Positions 1 to 8,037 of a stretch of DNA of 9,890 bases are shown here, piece after piece (position 1 is the stretch's first letter; the number at the start of each line of letters is the position of its first letter). Under the pieces are notes generated by a model. That model was not told the DNA's origin and did not search any database. It saw nothing but the letters and a program-made list of their open reading frames with translations. This DNA comes from JAIVJN01 sp036732565 (lineage in GTDB: Bacteria; Acidobacteriota; Vicinamibacteria; Vicinamibacterales; UBA2999), in the NCBI GenBank assembly GCA_036732565.1, contig DAINCF010000261.1, positions 1 through 9,890 on the forward strand, written 5' to 3'. A program made the translations under genes and the position numbers.

Positions 1-1323
1 TTCCACGAGGTCGGCGTGAAGATCGATGTCGTCGCCGGGCGAGGCATCGGCGCCGCCGCGGCGATCCTGTCGTCCGTGGACGGCGCGTCGCGACTGTGGG
101 ACACGCGCGGACTGTGGCAAGAGCCAGCCGTCGAGAACCTCTACGCGTGGCGCCTGCCGATGCGCCTGCTCGGCGCGTTGGTGGTCATCGTGGCGCTGAT
201 CCTCGTTGGGCCCGTGCTGCTCATCGCGCTGGCCACCGTGATCTATCCGCTTGGTCTCCTCCTCGGCATGGTGGGGCTCGAGGCGGGCGGCGCGGTCGTG
301 GGTCAGTATCTCCAGCTCCTCACAGCGCTCTTCGAGCCCGGCGGGCTGCCGACGTGGGTACCGCGTCTCATCGCGATCATCGCCGGCATCACGGTGATCA
401 TGCTCGGCATGCACCTCGGGCGAGCCTGGTGGCGGATGCCATATCCCCGTCGTGCGCGCGGAAACCGTCTGTGGTCGCTGCTCGGCGCGCCGCTCGATCA
501 GATGCGTGCGCTCTCGCACTTCGCGCGCGCCGTGTGGGACCTGGTCCGCGGCGGCCATGCGTCGTGGCCACCGGTGCCCGAAGAGTTCAGCCGCCGGTTC
601 AGTGAGTTGCTGGTGGAGAATCTCGGGCAGCCGGGCTTCAAGGAGCTGCTCCTGGTCGTCCACGATCTGGACGCCCGGAGGGATCTCGTCTTTGGCATGC
701 TGCGCGCGCCGTATCACGCCGCGCTGTTTCCGCCGCCGTCGGCGACGAGTCCGCGGCGAGGGGAGGCGTTCGATCTCAGCAGTCACGCACGCGCCGACCT
801 GTTGCACGTGCTGCAGGCGGCGCTCAGCCCCGCCGTCCTGACCGAGCCTGCGCTCGTGAAGTTCGCGCCCGACGGCTATTGGCGCGGCGAGATCCATCGG
901 CTTGTCGATCGGCCGGCGAGTCTGGGACGCCTGCTCGAGGAGGTCGCCGCCGCCGGCGTGGAACAGGTCATCGTCGTCGCGGCAACGCCCGACGCGCCGC
1001 GCCCGCACGAGCTCGTGCCATCGCGGATCGATGCGCGCGGCCGTCTCAGCGAGCACATCTCGTCGGCGGAGTCTTCCGCCCTCGAGGATGCGCTGCGACA
1101 ACTCGAACATCGCTTTCGAGGCGTGTACGTCATCCGCCCCACCCACAATCCGGTGCAGGCGCTAGACTTTCACGGCGCGTACGACGTGCGCTCCGATCGA
1201 CATCAATCCCTGGCCGAGCTCATGGCGCAAGGCCACGACGATGCCTCGCGCACGTTCATCGAACGAGTCCTCGGCGCCAGCGGAGAGCGCCTCAGTTGGT
1301 TGGCCAGCGACGGCCCCAGGTGA
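1..1323 (+). CDS. Patatin-like membrane protein with a substituted nucleophile, 5' end missing
   Basis: The reading frame is open from base 1, so the true start lies outside the window; the GTG at 16 is internal to the homologous region. The first visible codons resemble the patatin nucleophile-elbow region (hydrophobic strand, then G-x-S-x-G, then an Ala-rich helix), but the elbow reads G-R-G-I-G at 37-51, with Gly (43-45) where the catalytic Ser should be. A long hydrophobic stretch (about 166-279) and a second one (about 358-420) suggest a membrane hairpin inserted after the elbow. Further on, an Asp-Gly pair at 871-876 followed by a conserved-looking 'GVEQVIVVAA' strand fits the patatin Asp-Gly dyad region. 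Patatins hydrolyse acyl lipids with a Ser-Asp dyad; with Ser missing, this protein is probably not a classical hydrolase. The family assignment comes from motif spacing only. The function is unknown; it could be a lipid-binding or scaffolding relative. Confidence 0.6.
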   Translation, partial: FHEVGVKIDVVAGRGIGAAAAILSSVDGASRLWDTRGLWQEPAVENLYAWRLPMRLLGALVVIVALILVGPVLLIALATVIYPLGLLLGMVGLEAGGAVVGQYLQLLTALFEPGGLPTWVPRLIAIIAGITVIMLGMHLGRAWWRMPYPRRARGNRLWSLLGAPLDQMRALSHFARAVWDLVRGGHASWPPVPEEFSRRFSELLVENLGQPGFKELLLVVHDLDARRDLVFGMLRAPYHAALFPPPSATSPRRGEAFDLSSHARADLLHVLQAALSPAVLTEPALVKFAPDGYWRGEIHRLVDRPASLGRLLEEVAAAGVEQVIVVAATPDAPRPHELVPSRIDARGRLSEHISSAESSALEDALRQLEHRFRGVYVIRPTHNPVQALDFHGAYDVRSDRHQSLAELMAQGHDDASRTFIERVLGASGERLSWLASDGPR

Positions 1324-1326
1324 TGT

Positions 1327-1370
1327 CACAGATTCAGGTTGGCCGCAGATTGCACAGATGACGCAGTTTC
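1327..1370. repeat. Degenerate 9-base GCAGAT-type repeat
   Basis: Just after the stop of the first gene there are four related 9-mers: CACAGATTC (1327-1335), CGCAGATTG (1344-1352), CACAGATGA (1353-1361) and CGCAGTTTC (1362-1370). The last three are directly adjacent. From memory, intergenic repeats of the form 'CGCAGATT-CACAGAT-CGCAGAT' are scattered through several environmental bacterial genomes, so this is probably a decayed copy of a dispersed element. No coding role is apparent. Confidence 0.5.
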
Positions 1371-1403
1371 GGAAAATTCACGGGTTCACTCAGTTCAAGC
1401 AAC

Positions 1404-1478
1404 GGCCCCAAGCCCCAAGCCCCAAGGCCCAGGCCCCCGGAGGGCCTCAGGCCCCAAGCCTCGAGCCTCAAGCCCTAG
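1404..1478. repeat. Imperfect GCCCCAA heptamer tandem repeat
   Basis: Three perfect GCCCCAA units run from 1405 to 1425. Variants follow with the same GCC-start and A-end pattern, including GGCCCCAA (1450-1457), GCCTCGA (1458-1464) and GCCTCAA (1465-1471). The array ends about 12 bases before the start codon of the next gene, so it would sit in that gene's leader. Translated in the frame of the downstream gene it gives Pro/Ala/Gln-rich low complexity, which argues that it is non-coding. Confidence 0.6.
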
Positions 1479-1489
1479 AAGAGCTACTC

Positions 1490-2653
1490 ATGCGGAAGCA
1501 CACCGAACTAATCCATCGCGGCGAACAGACAACCCCCGGGCCAACGGCACCGTTGACGACGCCGATCTACGAGACGAGCACCTATGTGTTCGATTCGGCG
1601 GCGGATGTCGAGAAGTACCAAGAAGGCACGCTGGGCGGCTACCTTTACTCTCGATACGAGAACCCCACGGTGGTCGCGGTGGAGCAGAAGCTCGCCTCCG
1701 TCGACGGCGCCGAGGCGTCGATCGTGTTCAGCTCGGGCATGGCCGCCACCAGCACGGCCCTCATCGGCCTGTTGCAGGCGGGTGACGAAGTCGTCTGTGC
1801 CGCGGCCATCTACGGTGGCACCTTTCACCTGATCGAGCACCTCTTGTCGCGCTATGGCGTGCAGCGCCGCTTCGTATCGCTCGAGGAGCTGCGCGATCCG
1901 GCCCGGGTCATTGGACCGAGCACGCGCATCGTCTGGTTCGAGTCGCCCATCAATCCCACCCTGCGCTGCGTCGACATCGCGGCCGTGGCCGCGGCCTGTC
2001 GGATGGCCGGCGTGTTGTCCGCGATCGACAACACGTTCGCCAGCCCCATCAATCAGCAGCCGCTGGCGATGGGCATCGATCTGTCGATGCAGAGCGCGAC
2101 GAAGTATCTGAACGGGCACAGCGACGTCACCGGCGGCGTCTTGTCCGGCTCACGCGAGATCATCGAACGCGTGTCGAAGACGCGCCGGCTGCTCGGGGGT
2201 GTGCTGGATCCGCAGCCGGCCTACGCACTCGGCCGAGGCTTGAAAACGCTGCCGCTGCGCGTCGCGCGTCACAACGAGAACGCCATGGCCATCGCGCGGG
2301 CGCTCGAGGGGCATCCGCAGCTGGTCAAGGTCTACTATCCGGGCCTGCCGTCACACCCGGATCACGAGATCGCCCGCAAGCAGATGACCGGCTTCGGCGG
2401 CATGGTGTGCGTCGACGTCCGCGGCGGCCAACAGGCCGCCTATCGCGTCTTCGACAAGCTGCAGCTGGTCAAGCGCGCGGCCAGCCTGGGTGGGGTGGAG
2501 ACGATCTGCAGCCTGCCGGTGCTGACGTCACAGTACGGCCTCAACGACGAGGAGCTCGAGAAAGCTGGCGTGACGCGAGGCATGATGCGTCTCTCGATCG
2601 GCCTCGAAGACACAGACGATCTGATTGAAGACCTGCAGCAGGCGCTCTCGTAG
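1490..2653 (+). CDS. Cystathionine gamma-synthase/lyase family PLP enzyme
   Basis: This 387-residue protein is full length for the Cys/Met-metabolism PLP-dependent family (fold type I, cytosolic). Visible marks are YSRYENP (residues 53-59, cofactor phosphate contact from the partner subunit), SSGMA (81-85, phosphate loop), Asp180 in 'IDNTF' (pyridine nitrogen), the Schiff-base Lys205 in 'SATKYLNGHSD', and a C-terminal Arg367 in 'MMRLSIGLED' for the substrate carboxylate. 'YGGTF' at 108-112 lacks the Cys typical of methionine gamma-lyase ('YGCTF'), which favours cystathionine gamma-synthase, cystathionine gamma-lyase or an O-acetylhomoserine sulfhydrylase; these cannot be separated by reading alone. 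The ATG at 1490 was chosen because homology begins there and the upstream extension to 1241 runs through repeats and the previous gene. The ribosome site is weak (GAAGAG). The gene stands alone on this strand, with a convergent neighbour downstream. Confidence 0.93.
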   Translation: MRKHTELIHRGEQTTPGPTAPLTTPIYETSTYVFDSAADVEKYQEGTLGGYLYSRYENPTVVAVEQKLASVDGAEASIVFSSGMAATSTALIGLLQAGDEVVCAAAIYGGTFHLIEHLLSRYGVQRRFVSLEELRDPARVIGPSTRIVWFESPINPTLRCVDIAAVAAACRMAGVLSAIDNTFASPINQQPLAMGIDLSMQSATKYLNGHSDVTGGVLSGSREIIERVSKTRRLLGGVLDPQPAYALGRGLKTLPLRVARHNENAMAIARALEGHPQLVKVYYPGLPSHPDHEIARKQMTGFGGMVCVDVRGGQQAAYRVFDKLQLVKRAASLGGVETICSLPVLTSQYGLNDEELEKAGVTRGMMRLSIGLEDTDDLIEDLQQALS

Positions 2654-2705
2654 CGGCGGCTCCACCTTCGCGTTCCTCGGTTCGGCGGACTGGTCGCGAG
2701 CGCCC

Positions 2706-3224
2706 CTACGGCTTCACCAGCTGACCTGAGAACGTGACGCGGCAGAAGCGGCCTTCGACGGCGGGGATTCCGGTCAGATCGATCGTGACCATGGACTGTG
2801 GATCGGCGTAGATGCGCGTCAGCGTCAGCGGAATGCGACCGCCTGGCTGGTCCGGGCGCGTCACGCCGATGATCTCGTGCCCGAGCACGACACCCTTCGT
2901 CCGCGCGACGACCTTGATCAGGAACGGTGCCCCGTGCTCGTAGTCGGTGCCGCAGTCGCCGGAGACCTGCTCGATGAGAAGTCGCCGTCCCGGCGGCACC
3001 TGGTAGGTCGGCGGGTTGCCGACCGCCTCACACTTCTCCACGGCCCCTAGTCCTTCGGCCGTGCACAGCGCAAACGCGGCAGGATCGAGCACGGGCTGGA
3101 CAGGAACGGCCACTGGGATCGCCGGCGCGCCATGGCCGGCCGCCGCCGTTGGGACGGTTGCCAATGCCAGGATAAACGTCAGAACGGCCGCGGCGACGAG
3201 ACCAACGGATGGTGCGATACGCAT
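2706..3224 (-). CDS. Secreted four-cysteine protein of unknown function
   Basis: I do not recognise this 172-residue protein. Residues 1-29 form a clear Sec signal peptide: positive start (MR), hydrophobic core to about residue 24, and a cleavage site after 'PTAAA'. A Pro/Val-rich linker follows (about 30-48). The mature part has four cysteines (54, 65, 91, 161), enough for two disulfides, and alternating hydrophobic stretches that suggest a small beta-sandwich in the periplasm or outside the cell. The start is well supported: AAGGAGG (complement of 3229-3235) lies 4 bases before the ATG. The gene lies downstream of, and on the same strand as, the DHH phosphoesterase, 164 bases away, and converges on the PLP enzyme with a 52-base gap. 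The strong ribosome site and signal peptide make it a real gene rather than a chance frame. Confidence 0.8.
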   Translation of the reverse strand: MRIAPSVGLVAAAVLTFILALATVPTAAAGHGAPAIPVAVPVQPVLDPAAFALCTAEGLGAVEKCEAVGNPPTYQVPPGRRLLIEQVSGDCGTDYEHGAPFLIKVVARTKGVVLGHEIIGVTRPDQPGGRIPLTLTRIYADPQSMVTIDLTGIPAVEGRFCRVTFSGQLVKP

Positions 3225-3228
3225 CGAT

Positions 3229-3235
3229 CCTCCTT
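3229..3235 (-). promoter_or_regulatory. Strong Shine-Dalgarno of the secreted four-Cys gene
   Basis: On the minus strand the sequence reads AAGGAGG-ATCG-ATG, a near-perfect anti-16S match. It fixes the start codon at 3224, and it stands out because several neighbouring genes have no clear ribosome site. Confidence 0.8.
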
Positions 3236-3240
3236 GCGCG

Positions 3241-3267
3241 GGCCGCCACAGGCAGGTCGTGGCGGCC
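3241..3267 (-). promoter_or_regulatory. Perfect 9-bp hairpin in the leader of the secreted gene
   Basis: GGCCGCCAC (3241-3249) and GTGGCGGCC (3259-3267) are exact inverted repeats around a 9-base spacer. On the minus strand the structure ends 5 bases before the AAGGAGG site of the secreted-protein gene. No T-run follows, so it is not a standard intrinsic terminator. It could be an mRNA-stabilising or translation-tuning hairpin, or a repressor operator. Confidence 0.45.
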
Positions 3268-3340
3268 GGCTACCAGACCCAGACGTAGCAATCGCGCGTT
3301 CTCTCTCAGTACGGTGCGCCACACGGAACGGGGGCATGCT

Positions 3341-3372
3341 CGCAGGTGCGCCCGCCGCGCGCGCCGCCTGCG
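3341..3372 (-). terminator. Possible hairpin downstream of the DHH gene
   Basis: CGCAGG (3341-3346) pairs with CCTGCG (3367-3372), and GCGC (3348-3351) pairs with GCGC (3361-3364) across a small internal loop. It begins about 17 bases after the stop of the minus-strand DHH gene. There is no T-tract, so it may only stabilise the 3' end or assist factor-dependent termination; in such GC-rich DNA it could also be chance. Confidence 0.25.
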
Positions 3373-3388
3373 CAAGTAGGGATGTCTC

Positions 3389-4804
3389 TTATGCCTTGAT
3401 CTTGGCGTTTGCGGTTTCGTGCAGGAACTCGAGCACCAGCTCCAGGATGCGCTGGTTGATGCGGCTGCCTTCGTAGGTCCCGAACTTCCGCTGAAACGCT
3501 TCGAGGGGCACTACGGCTTTGGCCATCGCGCGGTGGCCGCCGGCGCTGCCGATGTCGCTGAACCAGCGGCGGACGAAGTCGCCGGCATTGCGCGAGTAGC
3601 CGAGGTTGCGCACCGACACGACGAAGCGGTCGTTCACCACGCCCGAGATGACCGTCCACTGCACGTCTTCCAGCTGCAAGTAGAAGTCGGCGATGTAGGT
3701 GATGAAATCCTCGCGCGGCGGCTCGCCGAGGAACGCGCAGAAGACGTGCTCCAACATCCGCCCCTGCTGCCAGGCCTTGATGACGAAGTCGAGGCGCTCG
3801 GCGGTGATTTCCGAGCCCTCCATCTTCCGGATCATCGTCGCGTCCGACAGCGGGTAGAGATACGAGAACGCGTCGAGGTCGGCGCGGTTGGCCTGGCGGT
3901 TGAAGAACAGCGTGTCGGACTTGATCGCGTAGAGCATCGCCGTGGCGACCCGCTCCGAAATCTCGATGTCGACCGAGCGCAGGTGCTCCGTGAGGATCGT
4001 GGACGTCGATCCGTAGTCCGAGCGGATGTCCTTGAACACGGCGTTGTAGCCGTGTTGCTCGGGATGATGATCGATCACCAGATCGGCTTGCGGGAGGAGA
4101 CCGGGGAAGTAGTGCGGCTGCACATCGACCAACGCGACCTTGTCGAACTCGCGAATCTCGTCGGGCTGCAACACCTCGATCTGCAGATCGAGGAGCTTGA
4201 GCATCCGCAGGTTCTCCGGGCGCGTGACCCCTTGCAGGCAGCCGATGATGGCGGTCTGCCGGTTGCGGCGCAGAATCGTCCTGACCGCGAGTCCGCTGGC
4301 GATGGCATCCGGATCGGGCTCGTTGTGCAGCAGGATCAGAATGCGATCGGCATCGTCGAAGTAGCGCTGATATTGCTGGACCTTCTGGCGGGTGACGGAA
4401 CGACCGAGCTCGGTGACGAGCGGCGGGCCCACGAGCTCCGCCAGCGTGATGGTCGTGACCTCGGGAAAGTCGCTCCGGAGCTCTTCGCACCGCTCGACAC
4501 CGGACAGGCTGGTGCCGACGACGTAGACGAGCGTGCCGCCGGCGTCTCGTACCGCTTCGAGGACTTTTCTCAGCTGCTTGCGGCCGTTGTCCTCGACCAG
4601 CACGCACGTGCCGGGAGTGAGATCGGCCTTGACGTAGGTGTCGACCCGCTTCTGGTCGCCGACGATGGTCCCCGTGCCGGAGGCGTGGAGCTTCCGGGCC
4701 AGAGGACCGCTCTCGAGCAGCGCTTCGAACTCGACGCCGGGGGTGAGCACCGCTTCGAGCAGCCTCACCATCAGCTCGGTGTGACAGACCGCCAAACACC
4801 TCAT
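3389..4804 (-). CDS. DHH-family phosphoesterase with TrkA-N-like N-terminal domain
   Basis: This 471-residue cytosolic protein has two parts. Residues 1 to about 130 look like a degenerate TrkA-N/RCK Rossmann domain: a 'GTIVGD' strand-loop (45-50) and a 'GGTLVYVVG' strand (89-97), without a clear GxGxxG at the start. Residues about 150-471 form a DHH/DHHA1 phosphoesterase: H160-x3-D164-x-D166 ('HNEPDPDAIAS'), D227 in 'ALVDVQ', the DHH triad at 245-247, D297 in 'SDTLFF', and a DHHA1 'GSAGGHRAMA' glycine motif at 419-428. These are the metal-binding and substrate residues of NrnA-like enzymes, which cleave short oligonucleotides, pAp or cyclic dinucleotides with Mn2+. All core residues are present, so activity is likely; the exact substrate is not readable. 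The ATG at 4804 has only a weak GAGG upstream. A consensus-like TATAAT lies 53 bases before the start. It diverges from the VWFA gene. Confidence 0.88.
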   Translation of the reverse strand: MRCLAVCHTELMVRLLEAVLTPGVEFEALLESGPLARKLHASGTGTIVGDQKRVDTYVKADLTPGTCVLVEDNGRKQLRKVLEAVRDAGGTLVYVVGTSLSGVERCEELRSDFPEVTTITLAELVGPPLVTELGRSVTRQKVQQYQRYFDDADRILILLHNEPDPDAIASGLAVRTILRRNRQTAIIGCLQGVTRPENLRMLKLLDLQIEVLQPDEIREFDKVALVDVQPHYFPGLLPQADLVIDHHPEQHGYNAVFKDIRSDYGSTSTILTEHLRSVDIEISERVATAMLYAIKSDTLFFNRQANRADLDAFSYLYPLSDATMIRKMEGSEITAERLDFVIKAWQQGRMLEHVFCAFLGEPPREDFITYIADFYLQLEDVQWTVISGVVNDRFVVSVRNLGYSRNAGDFVRRWFSDIGSAGGHRAMAKAVVPLEAFQRKFGTYEGSRINQRILELVLEFLHETANAKIKA

Positions 4805-4857
4805 CGGTCAGGTGCCTCGCAGTCCGCCAAGGCAATGGCCATAGACGACAGTCTCAC

Positions 4858-4863
4858 ATTATA
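4858..4863 (-). promoter_or_regulatory. Consensus -10 box for the DHH gene
   Basis: The minus strand reads TATAAT here, an exact sigma-70 -10 hexamer and conspicuous in such GC-rich DNA. No good -35 hexamer is seen 16-18 bases upstream (the 17-base position reads CTGCAC). The predicted RNA start would be near 4851, giving a leader of about 47 bases. Confidence 0.5.
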
Positions 4864-4912
4864 GCCCCGCTTTCAGTTTCGTGCAGTTACGTTACTGAAC
4901 TGTCGAACGGAC

Positions 4913-4941
4913 TCGACGGGCCGCGGGTGCTGGCGTATGAT
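4913..4941 (+). promoter_or_regulatory. Putative promoter of the VWFA-domain gene
   Basis: TCGACG (4913-4918, four of six matches to TTGACA) and TATGAT (4936-4941) are separated by exactly 17 bases. Transcription would begin near 4948, about 15 bases before the ATG at 4963. This supports 4963 rather than 4927 as the start codon, because the upstream candidate would precede the transcript. Confidence 0.5.
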
Positions 4942-4962
4942 GCGACGAATTCCGGGTCCCGC

Positions 4963-5898
4963 ATGCCGCGCCTCAGCCTGCCTTTCGCTGCGCTGCTCGT
5001 GACGCTCACGGTTGGAACATCGGCCCAGGGACCGGTCTTCCGCAGCGGCGTCGACCTCGTCACGTTTGGGGTCACGGTGGTCGATCGGAGGGGCAATTTC
5101 GTCACCGATCTCGCCCCGGAGGACTTCACCCTCATCGAGGACGGCCGCGAGCAGAAGGTCCAGTATTTTTCGGGCGGTGTCGGGACGGACGGTACGGGAC
5201 TCTCGCTGGGGGCCGACGAGGAGTTGGGCAAGCGACATCTCGGGCTCATGCTCGACACCAGCGGCAGCATGGAGTCGGATTTGAAGCTGGCGCGGAGCGC
5301 CGCGATCAAGTTCCTGAACCTGCTGCCCGAAGCGCAGGACATCACGCTGGTGGATTTCGACGAAGAGGTACGCGTCACGCGCTACCCGCAGCGCGACTTC
5401 GCGCGGCTCGTGGAGCGGATTCGCCGACGCAAACCCGACGGCTGGACCGCGCTCTACGATGCGCTCGGCGTCTATCTCGATGGCGCCGATCAGCAGAGCG
5501 GTCGCAAGATTCTGGTGATGTACACGGACGGCGGCGACACACGATCGGAGTTGTCCTGGAGCGACACCCTGACGCTACTCCGGGCCTCGGATGTCACCGT
5601 CTACGCCGTGGGGCTGGTGGAGCACGCCGGCAGCGCGCGCAACGAACTGCGCATGCGCCTCCAGCAGATGACCGAGACGACCGGGGGCCTGGCGTTCTTC
5701 CCGAGCCAGCTCGAAGACCTCGACTCGGCGTACGCGAAGATCCTCGAAGAGATCAAGGCCCAGTATCACCTCGGCTACGCGTCCACCAACGCCGCGCAGG
5801 ATGGCGCGTGGCGCAAGGTCGAGATCAGGGTGAAGCGCCCCGACGTCAAGGTGCGCAGCCGCAAGGGCTACTTTGCGGTGATGAAGGCGTCGCAATAG
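4963..5898 (+). CDS. Secreted VWFA-domain protein (VWFA-related acidobacterial type)
   Basis: This 311-residue protein starts with a signal peptide (residues 1 to about 21, ending 'GTSAQG'). The N-terminal module (about 26-70) contains 'DRRGNFVTDLAPEDFTLIEDG', the hallmark of the VWFA-related proteins abundant in Acidobacteria. A von Willebrand A domain follows (about 92-265) with an intact metal-ion-dependent adhesion site: D98-x-S100-x-S102 ('DTSGS'), T162 in 'DGWTALYDAL' and D189 in 'YTDGGD'. The C-terminal strand module (about 266-305) contains 'YHLGYASTN'. The family is thought to act outside the inner membrane in protein-protein contacts; its role is not established. The start at 4963 was chosen because the signal peptide begins there and the promoter -10 lies between it and the alternative ATG-like start at 4927. 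No ribosome site is visible. Confidence 0.92.
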   Translation: MPRLSLPFAALLVTLTVGTSAQGPVFRSGVDLVTFGVTVVDRRGNFVTDLAPEDFTLIEDGREQKVQYFSGGVGTDGTGLSLGADEELGKRHLGLMLDTSGSMESDLKLARSAAIKFLNLLPEAQDITLVDFDEEVRVTRYPQRDFARLVERIRRRKPDGWTALYDALGVYLDGADQQSGRKILVMYTDGGDTRSELSWSDTLTLLRASDVTVYAVGLVEHAGSARNELRMRLQQMTETTGGLAFFPSQLEDLDSAYAKILEEIKAQYHLGYASTNAAQDGAWRKVEIRVKRPDVKVRSRKGYFAVMKASQ

Positions 5899-5913
5899 GG
5901 CGGCTCGCCGCCC
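5898..5913 (+). terminator. Short GC hairpin at the VWFA gene stop codon
   Basis: GGGCGG (5898-5903) and CCGCCC (5908-5913) form a 6-bp stem with a CTCG loop, starting in the TAG stop. No T-run follows, so intrinsic termination would be weak. Confidence 0.3.
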
Positions 5914-5929
5914 CTCCCTGGCCCTTACC

Positions 5930-5952
5930 CGGTTGGCGAATCACCCCAACCG
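5930..5952. promoter_or_regulatory. 7-bp inverted repeat upstream of uvrB
   Basis: CGGTTGG (5930-5936) and CCAACCG (5946-5952) are exact inverted repeats around a 9-base spacer. They sit 31 bases before the putative uvrB -10. The position fits a protein-binding operator or a second half of the terminator region. It does not resemble the LexA boxes I know (CTGT-N8-ACAG or GAAC-N4-GTTC). Confidence 0.3.
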
Positions 5953-5979
5953 CGCTCACACGCCGGCGCAAACGGCCTG

Positions 5980-5988
5980 TGGTACGAT
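5980..5988 (+). promoter_or_regulatory. Putative extended -10 promoter of uvrB
   Basis: TGG-TACGAT fits an extended -10 element (TGn plus a hexamer one to two mismatches from TATAAT). No -35 box is recognisable 17 bases upstream, as allowed for extended -10 promoters. Transcription would begin near 5995, about 15 bases before the uvrB ATG. Confidence 0.4.
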
Positions 5989-6009
5989 GGGATCTTCCAT
6001 TCCATCGGT

Positions 6010-8033
<2,024 letters not shown>

Positions 8034-8037
<4 letters not shown>

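Noticed and set aside
1405..1478. CRISPR-like repeat array
   Set aside because: Units are 7 bases, adjacent and without spacers; no cas genes are nearby.
1241..1489. N-terminal extension of the PLP enzyme frame by 83 codons
   Set aside because: It overlaps the previous gene and then translates the repeat-rich spacer into Pro/Ala-rich low complexity; family homology starts at 1490.
2654..2705. Bidirectional terminator between the convergent genes
   Set aside because: Only a 5-bp TCGCG/CGCGA pairing and no T-tract could be found in the 52-base gap.
3306..4835. 509-codon frame overlapping the DHH gene on the same strand
   Set aside because: Out-of-frame shadow with Arg/Ala/Pro-rich low-complexity translation; the DHH frame carries all catalytic motifs.
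3419..4864. 481-codon open frame opposite the DHH gene
   Set aside because: It is the antisense shadow of a well-supported gene in GC-rich DNA; its composition is rich in Arg, Asp, Glu and Val, with no recognisable motif.
4927..4962. Earlier start for the VWFA gene
   Set aside because: It would place 12 residues before the signal peptide and lies upstream of the predicted transcript start; 4963 is better.
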